Of a stretch of 5,228 nucleotides of DNA, positions 1-5,228 are shown piece by piece. The position numbers were made by a program, and so were the translations under genes. The stretch is taken from the NCBI GenBank assembly GCA_001303705.1, contig LJUI01000168.1, forward strand, positions 1 through 5,228. The letters are read 5' to 3'. This DNA is from a candidate division TA06 bacterium SM23_40 (GTDB lineage: Bacteria > LJUI01 > SM1-40). A model generated the notes under the pieces. That model saw only the letters and a program-made list of their open reading frames with translations. It was not told the DNA's origin and did not search any database. The first letter of the stretch is position 1. Every line of letters starts with the position of its first letter.

Positions 1-47
1 ATCGTCGCCTCCTCGTTCTTCACAGTCGTGACGACCGACACTCTCAT
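1..47 (-). CDS. GT2 glycosyltransferase, N-terminal fragment (3' partial)
   Basis: The window ends inside a sixth gene. Its ATG (47-45) overlaps the TGA of the GT4 gene (46-44) as ATGA, the classic arrangement for translational coupling. Fifteen full codons can be read: MRVSVVTTVKNEEAT, then a partial AT- codon (Ile or Met). This matches the start of many family 2 glycosyltransferases (V-S-V-V-x-T-V-x-N-E-E), where the first β-strand leads into the nucleotide-binding loop. A GGGGGAG Shine-Dalgarno (58-64) sits ten bases upstream. With so few residues the family call rests on one motif, but the motif, coupling and operon context agree. Confidence 0.72.
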   Translation of the reverse strand, partial: MRVSVVTTVKNEEAT

Positions 48-1147
48 CGCACCGAATCTCCCCCGGGCAGACACGGCGGCTTGTGCAGTCGTCCCCTACC
101 GGCGTACAGATCGAGGTACATGTCGGCCAACCGCTCCCACGAATGCTCCCCCGCGAACGCGTGAGCTCGCTCGATCATCGGACCCGTGTCGATCTCCCCG
201 CGACAGCAGGCCGCTACAGACTCGGCCAGTCCCGTCCCTCCGGAGGCGACGAACATCATGCGATGAGCATCGGGCATGAGCAGAAGATAGTCACGCTTGA
301 GTGGATTCTGATAGACGGCGAAGACCGGCCTCCGCCATGCCATCGCCTCGAGTATGGCCAGGTAACTCGACGCGAAAGCGAACCTCGTCTCAGCAAGATG
401 CCGTTCGGGGTCACGCACGAATCCGTGGAACGATATGTCGAGATCGTGGCGAGCGGCGGCATCTGCAATGGTGCGCCGCAGTGGACCGTCCCCGCAGATA
501 TCGAGCTTCAGCCGGAGCCCGTGCTCACGGCCAAGGCGGACCAACGCATCGACATAGAGGGGGAGCCCGGTATCGGGCGCCAGCCTGCCCACGAACAGTG
601 CCCGGTTTGCATCGGGCGGACGCGGCACCTCTGCGGGCACCTCCACACCGCCATATGAGATATACGTATATCGCGTTCGGTACCAGGCGGGTATGAACTT
701 GCCGATCGAGATGTTGCCCCGCGTCAGATAGGTGTCGATCCTTCTCATCAGTACGTCCTTCTGCCAGAGAGGATAGCTCTCCTCGAAACCATGAAACGTG
801 AGATAGACCGGCTTGCGGGGATACCGAAACAGGAGGGGGAAGTACCAGTAATTGAATGTGAAGAAGTCGTGGCAGTGGACAACATCGGCCCAGCGCACCA
901 GATGACGCTGAGACAGGAGCCAGCGCGCCACACCCCTGCGCTCCCAGCGATCGAGGCGCTGTTTCGGATAGCGATGTATCTCGATTCCGCCATGTTCGGC
1001 GTGGACGGGAAGGTCATGATCGTGACGTACCGTTATCACCTTCAGACGGTGCCCTCGACTGACGAGTATCCGTCCTACCTGCTCGACATGCTTTTCCACT
1101 CCACCCACGTGGGGCCAGAAGAGCCATGCCAGCATGAGTATGTTCAT
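44..1147 (-). CDS. GT4-type (GT-B) glycosyltransferase with altered EX7E loop
   Basis: A 367-residue cytoplasmic GT-B glycosyltransferase, expected to add a sugar from a nucleotide donor to a growing lipid-linked glycan. The N-terminal domain begins MNILMLAWLFWPHVGGVEKH, with the Gly-rich acceptor loop GGVEKHV at 15-21, HCHDFF at 91-96 and TFHGFE at 117-122. The linker carries ISIGKFIPAWY (146-156) and YGGVEVP (165-171). The C-terminal donor domain has FVGRLAPDTG (185-194), ICGDGPLR (217-224), HGFV (241-244) and SSYLAILEAMAWRRPV (260-275). In the usual GT4 pattern the last block holds E-x7-E; here the loop is shortened and only the second Glu (Glu267) remains. Start choice: the frame extends to a TTG at 1195, but the ATG at 1147 has AGGAG ten bases upstream and gives a normal GT4 N-terminus, 16 bp after the preceding stop. 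Its TGA overlaps the next gene's ATG. Specificity is unknown. Confidence 0.9.
   Translation of the reverse strand: MNILMLAWLFWPHVGGVEKHVEQVGRILVSRGHRLKVITVRHDHDLPVHAEHGGIEIHRYPKQRLDRWERRGVARWLLSQRHLVRWADVVHCHDFFTFNYWYFPLLFRYPRKPVYLTFHGFEESYPLWQKDVLMRRIDTYLTRGNISIGKFIPAWYRTRYTYISYGGVEVPAEVPRPPDANRALFVGRLAPDTGLPLYVDALVRLGREHGLRLKLDICGDGPLRRTIADAAARHDLDISFHGFVRDPERHLAETRFAFASSYLAILEAMAWRRPVFAVYQNPLKRDYLLLMPDAHRMMFVASGGTGLAESVAACCRGEIDTGPMIERAHAFAGEHSWERLADMYLDLYAGRGRLHKPPCLPGGDSVR
58..64 (-). promoter_or_regulatory. Shine-Dalgarno of the left-edge GT2 gene
   Basis: GGGGGAG ten bases before the ATG at 47, lying inside the 3' end of the GT4 gene. It supports real translation of the partial gene beyond the ATGA overlap alone. 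Confidence 0.6.
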
Positions 1148-1157
1148 GTAAGAGACG

Positions 1158-1162
1158 CTCCT
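1158..1162 (-). promoter_or_regulatory. Shine-Dalgarno of the GT4 gene
   Basis: AGGAG ten bases before the ATG at 1147. It decides the start against the in-frame TTG at 1195, which would overlap the upstream gene by 32 bp and add an atypical N-terminus. Confidence 0.75.
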
Positions 1163-1163
1163 G

Positions 1164-1949
1164 CTACCGGCGACACTCCCCCCGTGCGGGCTCAAACTGC
1201 CCGAACCTCCAAATGTTGTTTCGATGCAGAATGAACTTCGCCAGCGTCTTGAGGATACGCAGACCGTACAGCACGCTTCGATTGAACCCTATCGATGACG
1301 CCTCCTCGAAGTAGCGAGTCTCGATGGCGATCTCGCGGATCTTCATGCCATTGGCGATCCCTTGGGCGATGATCTCCGTATCGAAGACGAAACCGTCCGA
1401 GTTGAGGTCAAACCGCACCGCCTCCAGATACCGGCGCGAAAACGCCCTGAATCCCGAGTGGTACTCGGTGAGGTAGACGAGAAAGACCGCGTTCTCGATG
1501 GCCGAGAGAAAGACGTTGCCAAGATACTTCCACGTGGGCATGCGTCCGTCGAGCGGTCTGCCCCCCAGCATGCGGGAACCGAAGACCGCATCGCATTCAT
1601 CCCGCAGCAGCGGTTCGAGGAGATCCGGGATCACCTTGGGATCGTACTGATGATCAGGATGCACCATCACCACGACATCGGCTCCCCTCTCGAGCGCCCT
1701 GGCGTAGCACGTCTTCTGATTCGCACCGTAGCCCCGATTCCGTTCGTGGGCATAGACGACGAGGCCTAGTTCACGTGCCACCTCGAGCGTACGATCCTGA
1801 CTGGCATCATCGACGAGAATGATCTCATCGACTGCATCCTTGGGAATGTCGCGGTACGTACGCCGCAGCGTCCGCTCGGCGTTATAGGCCGGCATGATGA
1901 CGACCACATGCTTGCGGGAACTCGAGTTCTCTCGGCCCAATCTCTCCAT
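1164..1949 (-). CDS. GT2 glycosyltransferase, dolichyl/polyprenyl-phosphate sugar synthase-like
   Basis: A 261-residue GT-A glycosyltransferase of the DPM1/DPG-synthase-like branch of family 2, probably transferring a sugar from a nucleotide donor to a polyprenyl phosphate on the cytoplasmic side. Seen in order: IMPAYNAERTL (18-28), ILVDDASQDRT (44-54, nucleotide-binding Asp pair), NRGYGANQK (71-79), MVHPDHQYDP (95-104, the metal-binding DXD-equivalent in the form typical of this subgroup), GSRMLGG (124-130), YHSGFRAFSRR (163-173, acceptor region) and SDGFVFDTEI (184-193). There is no C-terminal transmembrane domain, so it resembles soluble DPM1 rather than GtrB-type enzymes. The start is well fixed: an in-frame TAG lies two codons before the ATG, and the next Met is already inside the first motif. 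Its Shine-Dalgarno is weak (only a GGAT-like stretch), unlike its neighbours. It lies 59 bp after the GT-C gene and 16 bp before the GT4 gene. The sugar transferred is unknown. Confidence 0.92.
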   Translation of the reverse strand: MERLGRENSSSRKHVVVIMPAYNAERTLRRTYRDIPKDAVDEIILVDDASQDRTLEVARELGLVVYAHERNRGYGANQKTCYARALERGADVVVMVHPDHQYDPKVIPDLLEPLLRDECDAVFGSRMLGGRPLDGRMPTWKYLGNVFLSAIENAVFLVYLTEYHSGFRAFSRRYLEAVRFDLNSDGFVFDTEIIAQGIANGMKIREIAIETRYFEEASSIGFNRSVLYGLRILKTLAKFILHRNNIWRFGQFEPARGECRR

Positions 1950-1976
1950 CGTCTATCTATCCGTTATGTCCCAGGG

Positions 1977-2007
1977 GCACCGGCTCTCCTTCTGTCAGGA
2001 CCGGTGC
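1977..2007 (-). repeat. Inverted repeat / stem-loop in the GT-C to GT2 gap
   Basis: A perfect 7-bp inverted repeat (GCACCGG at 1977-1983, CCGGTGC at 2001-2007) fills the first half of the only sizeable intergenic gap. Inside it, TCCT (1987-1990) and AGGA (1997-2000) can add four more pairs around a six-base loop, leaving a three-base bulge (1984-1986). The stem begins one base after the GT-C stop codon. In the transcript it is not followed by a U-run, so it does not look like an intrinsic terminator. It could stabilise an mRNA end, mark a processing site or be without function. Confidence 0.5.
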
Positions 2008-2008
2008 T

Positions 2009-3667
2009 TCACTCTTCCCGATGAATCTCGTACAGCACGAGAGAGAATCGGTCCCCAGAGAAAATTTCACGCCTCCGATAACGTTCCTCGAGCCAGTCGA
2101 GGATCATTCCCAGCGGATCTATGATGCTATGCGATTCACGAGCCAGGCGCGTTTCGCTCAGCGCATAGAGAAACCAGACCTGCGAGGAACGCTCGAGGAG
2201 TACCTCCAGACTCCCGATGGCCACTGTCTCCACGCTGTCCGCCCAGTGGACGAATCGATCCCTTCTTCCCACCACAGATGAGTACTCAGCCAAGGTGAGG
2301 CCCGGAGCGAGCTCACGTGAGGCCCAGGGGAAGTCGACCCCCAGGGCATGCCAGCCCTCCGGCAGCGGCTCGGCTGCATACCAGTCGAGAAGGGCGTACT
2401 CCTTCGCACGCAGACAGACGAGCGCATCTCCAGCATCCCGGTTCTCTACGACCCGGCGAGCGACCTGGCGGTAGTCTGCGTGTGGCATTCCTCGGTACAA
2501 CTTGGCAAGCCCCGGCAGAGTGAGTCCAAGACAGAGAAGGACGAGGATACCGACCGCACACCCGCCTGCCCACCGGCCGAGACGACGCCCCACTGCCTCA
2601 GCGACTCCGACCATCCCCGAAGCCAACACCAGCAGATAGCCAGGCAGCACAAGAGCAAAGTAGCGAGCCGGTGGCTGGAGGGGAACTCTGGGCGATAGCG
2701 CAACGAGAAAGAGAGCCGGCACCACGGTCGCGCTCGCGAGCAATACTCCCAGGGATGCGTGCGTTCTCAGGAGCCGCACAAGGCCCCAGAGTGCGAGGAC
2801 CAGAAATATCGCGATGCTCAGGCCGCCCAACGCTCTGCCCGGGAGGCGCTCCCCGAAGGAGAGGAGGCTGACGAGCCTGATGGCGGTGCTCGCCAGCCAG
2901 ATCGGAGTTGAAGGCGTCTGCTGACCGAACCGGACAAGCTCCTGGATGCGCATGTACGAGCTGAGACCGCCGAGATGTTTCAGCAGCCGTCCTGCCCAGG
3001 GAAGGAACGCTAACAGGATCGCACAATGCACGACGAGAAGTCTCAGCCACGCCAGCCCGCCGGAGCGCTTCTCGCGATCGAGCAACAGACATGCTCCTCC
3101 ACCGATTACCAGGGCCAGTATGACAATGCCACCTAGATAGTGGGTGTACAGGAGCAGCACCCCGCAAAGTCCATACCAGACCCACCACTGCCATCGCCGA
3201 TCGGCGAGCGCCCTGGCCAGCAGGAGAAGGGCGAGCAGAGCGAGGAATCCGAGCAGCGAGTACATCCGGACGAGCTGGGACACGTGCACACTGAGATACG
3301 ACCAGGCGAGAAGCCATGACGCCAGGACTCCCTCCCACGTGGCGCCCAGCACCCGGCTGGCCACGATCATGAGGAGAACGGTGGCAACCCCGAAGACCAC
3401 TGACACGCCCCTCGCTGTCCCCTCGGAGAGACCGAAGATGCCGCCCGCCGCCTTCAGGATTGCATAGTACAGCGGCGGATGGGGGTGCTCCACGATCGGG
3501 CGGGTCACGAGGTACGAAGCCGGCGCCTGTGCCAAAATCACCGAGAATGCCTCGTCCCCCCAGAGTGAGGCGTGGAACAGGGCCTGCGTGCGAAAACCGA
3601 CTGCAGTGAGGACAGCGAGCACCGCGGCTACGCAGACCGGCCATCTGTACGGCGTACCGGTACCCAT
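2009..3667 (-). CDS. GT39/ArnT-like GT-C membrane glycosyltransferase
   Basis: Multi-spanning inner-membrane enzyme of the GT-C fold, expected to transfer a sugar from a polyprenyl-phosphate donor to a glycan, lipid or protein outside the cytoplasm. From the ATG at 3667 it has 552 residues. A first membrane helix (about 10-25) leads into the extracytoplasmic loop SLWGDEAFS (34-42), whose Asp38-Glu39 match the catalytic acidic pair of this superfamily. HPPLYY (63-68), the SQLVRMY block (130-136), THYLGG (175-180) and ARYFALVLPG (334-343) are the usual landmarks. Roughly ten hydrophobic helices end near residue 383; the last ~160 residues are soluble and probably face outward. Start choice: the ATG at 3667 has AGGAG nine bases upstream (3677-3681). 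An in-frame ATG at 3721, only 3 bp past the deacetylase stop and with GGAGG at 3733-3737, would add 18 hydrophilic residues and cannot be excluded. The donor and acceptor are unknown. Confidence 0.9.
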   Translation of the reverse strand: MGTGTPYRWPVCVAAVLAVLTAVGFRTQALFHASLWGDEAFSVILAQAPASYLVTRPIVEHPHPPLYYAILKAAGGIFGLSEGTARGVSVVFGVATVLLMIVASRVLGATWEGVLASWLLAWSYLSVHVSQLVRMYSLLGFLALLALLLLARALADRRWQWWVWYGLCGVLLLYTHYLGGIVILALVIGGGACLLLDREKRSGGLAWLRLLVVHCAILLAFLPWAGRLLKHLGGLSSYMRIQELVRFGQQTPSTPIWLASTAIRLVSLLSFGERLPGRALGGLSIAIFLVLALWGLVRLLRTHASLGVLLASATVVPALFLVALSPRVPLQPPARYFALVLPGYLLVLASGMVGVAEAVGRRLGRWAGGCAVGILVLLCLGLTLPGLAKLYRGMPHADYRQVARRVVENRDAGDALVCLRAKEYALLDWYAAEPLPEGWHALGVDFPWASRELAPGLTLAEYSSVVGRRDRFVHWADSVETVAIGSLEVLLERSSQVWFLYALSETRLARESHSIIDPLGMILDWLEERYRRREIFSGDRFSLVLYEIHREE

Positions 3668-3676
3668 CTCTCCCTT

Positions 3677-3681
3677 CTCCT
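3677..3681 (-). promoter_or_regulatory. Shine-Dalgarno favouring the ATG at 3667 of the GT-C gene
   Basis: AGGAG nine bases before the ATG at 3667, within a purine-rich run. A competing GGAGG (3733-3737) stands eleven bases before the in-frame ATG at 3721, so the choice is a preference, not proof. Confidence 0.55.
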
Positions 3682-3724
3682 CAGCCTTCCCACAGACCGG
3701 CCTCTCCGGCTGCGGCCCCATCGG

Positions 3725-4504
3725 TCAGGACGCCTCCCCCTCCACGTAGTCCCAGAGCTGCAGATACCTCTCCCTCGGGGCCGCGAAGAACGCCTCAGCA
3801 TACTCGCACTCCCGGGGAGCGTGCAGTGTCCGATATGCGTTGAGACCCTTCACCAACCGGATATACTCGATGTTTTTCGTCTGTGTCCGATGCTCTCCGA
3901 TTGCTTCGCACTTCACCGCCATCTCGTCCGTGATGTCGACGATACGGTTCGGGATGAGCGGGGTCCACGCCTCGTAGGCCAATATCGCCGGGACGTCCGC
4001 CCCATCGCGGCAGGCGGCGACGAACAGGGCGTTGGCAGCGCGGTGGTCAGGATGGTAGTCGAGCATGAATGGAAGGTAGACAATGTCGGGCCTCCCGTCC
4101 TTCAGCATCCCCACCAGCTTCTGTACCAGTCCCGCGGTGACGCGAAGCCGAAGATCGGGCTCGCCCAGAAAGACGAGCTCGTCGATGCCGATTATGCGGG
4201 CAGCCCGCTCGGCCTCGGCCTTGCGCTCCCTGACCAGATCCTCTTCGTCGCCCCATGATGGATCCCCCTTTCTCCCATCCGTGAGGTAGAACGATGTGAT
4301 GTGATCGCCGGCCCGATGATGCTTGACCAACGTTCCTCCACATGCGATCACATCATCATCCGGATGAGGAGACAGCACAATCACCCGCCTCGCCTCGGGT
4401 TTCTCAATCAGGCGCGGGTACAGCGCCTCGTCCCCGGCCTTCACGAGAGCGCGAACGTGCCGAAATACATCCTTTGGCAAACGCCGGCCGGCAAGAGATC
4501 CCAT
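3725..4504 (-). CDS. PIG-L/LmbE-family zinc N-deacetylase
   Basis: Predicted zinc-dependent hydrolase that removes N-acetyl from a GlcNAc-type sugar or glycolipid; relatives include MshB, BshB and PIG-L. From the ATG at 4504 the protein has 259 residues, normal for the family. The signature PHPDDDVIACGG lies at 46-57 and the second metal motif HPDH at 151-154. By analogy with MshB, His47, Asp50 and His154 would bind zinc and Asp49 would be the general base. The usual HPDDE is HPDDD here. No signal peptide or membrane segment is seen, so it is probably cytoplasmic. Start choice: a GTG at 4516 gives four more residues but has no Shine-Dalgarno; the ATG at 4504 has GGAG (4509-4512) four bases upstream. 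The gene follows the acetyltransferase closely and its TGA lies 3 bp before a possible ATG of the GT-C gene, so it is clearly cotranscribed. Family confidence is high, substrate unknown. Confidence 0.92.
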   Translation of the reverse strand: MGSLAGRRLPKDVFRHVRALVKAGDEALYPRLIEKPEARRVIVLSPHPDDDVIACGGTLVKHHRAGDHITSFYLTDGRKGDPSWGDEEDLVRERKAEAERAARIIGIDELVFLGEPDLRLRVTAGLVQKLVGMLKDGRPDIVYLPFMLDYHPDHRAANALFVAACRDGADVPAILAYEAWTPLIPNRIVDITDEMAVKCEAIGEHRTQTKNIEYIRLVKGLNAYRTLHAPRECEYAEAFFAAPRERYLQLWDYVEGEAS

Positions 4505-4508
4505 CGTG

Positions 4509-4512
4509 CTCC
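4509..4512 (-). promoter_or_regulatory. Short Shine-Dalgarno of the deacetylase gene
   Basis: GGAG four bases before the ATG at 4504. The spacing is tight, but the alternative GTG at 4516 has no purine-rich site ahead of it. Confidence 0.45.
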
Positions 4513-4526
4513 ACACCTATCAGCAG

Positions 4527-5228
4527 CTACAATTCATCGGTATCGCAGAGCGTGATGTACCAGTTCTTCAGATCGAGAAAGAACTCTGTCGGCGTCTTCC
4601 CCTTGAGCACGCGGAACGTCAGTATGTCTTGAGACGGTTTGGCTCGGAATCCGAATCGCTCGAGTACGCTGCAGAACGGATACTGATCGAGCATCCAGCA
4701 CTCCACAAAATCGACTCTATCCCGGACCGCCTGATCGATAGCCGCTCGACAGAGTGCAACTCCGACCTCGATGTCGTCTGCGGGGAGAAGATCCATGATT
4801 ACCCCGGCCCTGACCTGCCCATACTTCAACGTGCGGTATGACATGTAGCCCCGCAGTGCATCGCCCTCGAAGGCTGCCCACACGTGATAGACCTGGCCGG
4901 GTCTGCAATAGCGCCAGTTCAGATATGCTCGATCCCTCACTATGGCGATGGGGAAGCTCCGCGAAGCCCGTTCCCAGAGATCATCCGCGCGCTCGTCAAA
5001 CGAGGTTACCGGCACGACGCTGATCTGTCGAGCGCCGCGGGGGTCGAAGATGAGGTGCTTGACTCGAAAGCCGGCGTTGGTCATCCCATGGATGATACAG
5101 AGCAGCCATCTCGCCTTGACGAATCTCGCCGCGAAGGGCCTGAGGCTCAACCGTTTCATGAGACGGGGGATCTCGCCCGCAGTCTCGTACTTGAGAAAGC
5201 GCTTACCCATCCGGAGATGCTCGGGATT
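4527..5228 (-). CDS. GNAT-family N-acetyltransferase, polysaccharide-cluster type (5' partial)
   Basis: C-terminal 233 residues of a cytoplasmic acetyltransferase, expected to move an acyl group from acyl-CoA to an amine, probably an amino sugar or glycan precursor. The reading frame is open to the window edge, with six codons (Asn-Pro-Glu-His-Leu-Arg) before the first in-frame ATG at 5210. The family commonly has a 'GFPNP' segment at this point and runs to about 350 residues, so the real start is probably outside the window and the ATG at 5210 is likely internal. Counting from that ATG, recognisable pieces are RDRAYLNWRY (92-101, a hallmark of GNAT proteins in exopolysaccharide loci), a β-strand-rich core with GYMSYR (121-126), VLERFGFRA (182-190, the usual GNAT C-terminal 'yek.GF' turn) and NWYITLCDTDEL (216-227), which resembles the W-TLGDSD tail of these proteins. 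It ends in TAG, 22 bp before the ATG of the deacetylase gene. Family placement is good; the substrate is unknown. Confidence 0.8.
   Translation of the reverse strand, partial: NPEHLRMGKRFLKYETAGEIPRLMKRLSLRPFAARFVKARWLLCIIHGMTNAGFRVKHLIFDPRGARQISVVPVTSFDERADDLWERASRSFPIAIVRDRAYLNWRYCRPGQVYHVWAAFEGDALRGYMSYRTLKYGQVRAGVIMDLLPADDIEVGVALCRAAIDQAVRDRVDFVECWMLDQYPFCSVLERFGFRAKPSQDILTFRVLKGKTPTEFFLDLKNWYITLCDTDEL

Noticed and set aside
83-658. Open frame of 191 codons on the plus strand opposite the GT4 gene.
   Set aside because: It is antisense to a well-supported gene, shows no recognisable domain, and is explained by the GC-rich codon bias of the real gene.
1977-2007. The stem-loop as a rho-independent terminator.
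   Set aside because: No T-run follows the 3' arm in the direction of transcription, and the downstream gene lacks a visible promoter, so termination here would cut the operon.
2598-3644. Long (348 codons) alternative minus-strand frame inside the GT-C gene.
   Set aside because: The translation is rich in Arg, Gly, Ser and Pro with no domain, while the overlapping frame has all GT-C landmarks and membrane helices.
3654-3663. Perfect 10-bp palindrome GTACCGGTAC just inside the GT-C gene.
   Set aside because: It is short, encodes part of the N-terminus (Gly-Thr-Gly-Thr) and has no second copy or promoter nearby; a chance palindrome is the simplest view.
3572-4258. Open frame of 228 codons on the plus strand across the deacetylase and the start of the GT-C gene.
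   Set aside because: It spans the junction of two real minus-strand genes, is rich in Arg, Pro, His and Leu with no motif, and has the look of an antisense shadow.
1-5228. CRISPR array, insertion sequence, tRNA or rRNA, phage or defence genes.
   Set aside because: No regularly spaced repeats, transposase or integrase motifs, tRNA-like arms or rRNA stretches were seen; nearly all of the window is covered by glycan-biosynthesis genes.

Overview
This window is a compact piece of a glycan (cell-surface polysaccharide or glycolipid) biosynthesis operon. Every supportable gene lies on the minus strand, so it is transcribed from high to low coordinate. GC content is moderately high, clear Shine-Dalgarno sequences precede most starts, and intergenic gaps are very short. 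This indicates a bacterium, or less likely an archaeon, but nothing in the sequence allows a confident lineage assignment. Arg codons AGG/AGA and Ile codon ATA are used alongside CGN and ATC, so this is not the extreme codon bias of high-GC actinobacteria.

Layout in the direction of transcription: (1) the C-terminal part of a GNAT-type acetyltransferase of the kind found in polysaccharide clusters, running off the right edge (4527-5228); (2) a PIG-L/LmbE-type zinc N-deacetylase (3725-4504); (3) a multi-spanning GT-C glycosyltransferase of the GT39/ArnT-like superfamily (2009-3667, possibly from 3721); (4) a soluble GT2 enzyme resembling dolichyl-phosphate mannose/glucose synthases (1164-1949); (5) a GT4-type GT-B glycosyltransferase with an altered EX7E region (44-1147); (6) the first 15 codons of another GT2 glycosyltransferase, running off the left edge (1-47) and joined to gene 5 by an ATGA overlap. 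The only noticeable gap is the 59 bp between genes 3 and 4, which holds a perfect 7-bp inverted repeat that can form a stem-loop. No promoter, terminator, tRNA, rRNA, mobile element or CRISPR was found, and the operon continues past both ends.

Inferred joint working: the DPM-like GT2 could charge a polyprenyl phosphate with a sugar, and the neighbouring GT-C enzyme could use that lipid-linked sugar as donor on the outer face of the membrane. The GT4 and the edge GT2 would add further sugars from nucleotide-sugar donors in the cytoplasm. The adjacent deacetylase and acetyltransferase could remodel N-acyl groups on an amino sugar. The exact glycan cannot be read from the sequence. I see no strong sign of a wholly new system. 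The points most worth a second look are the unusual GT4 active-site loop, the paired GT2/GT-C module, the deacetylase/acetyltransferase pair and the stem-loop.
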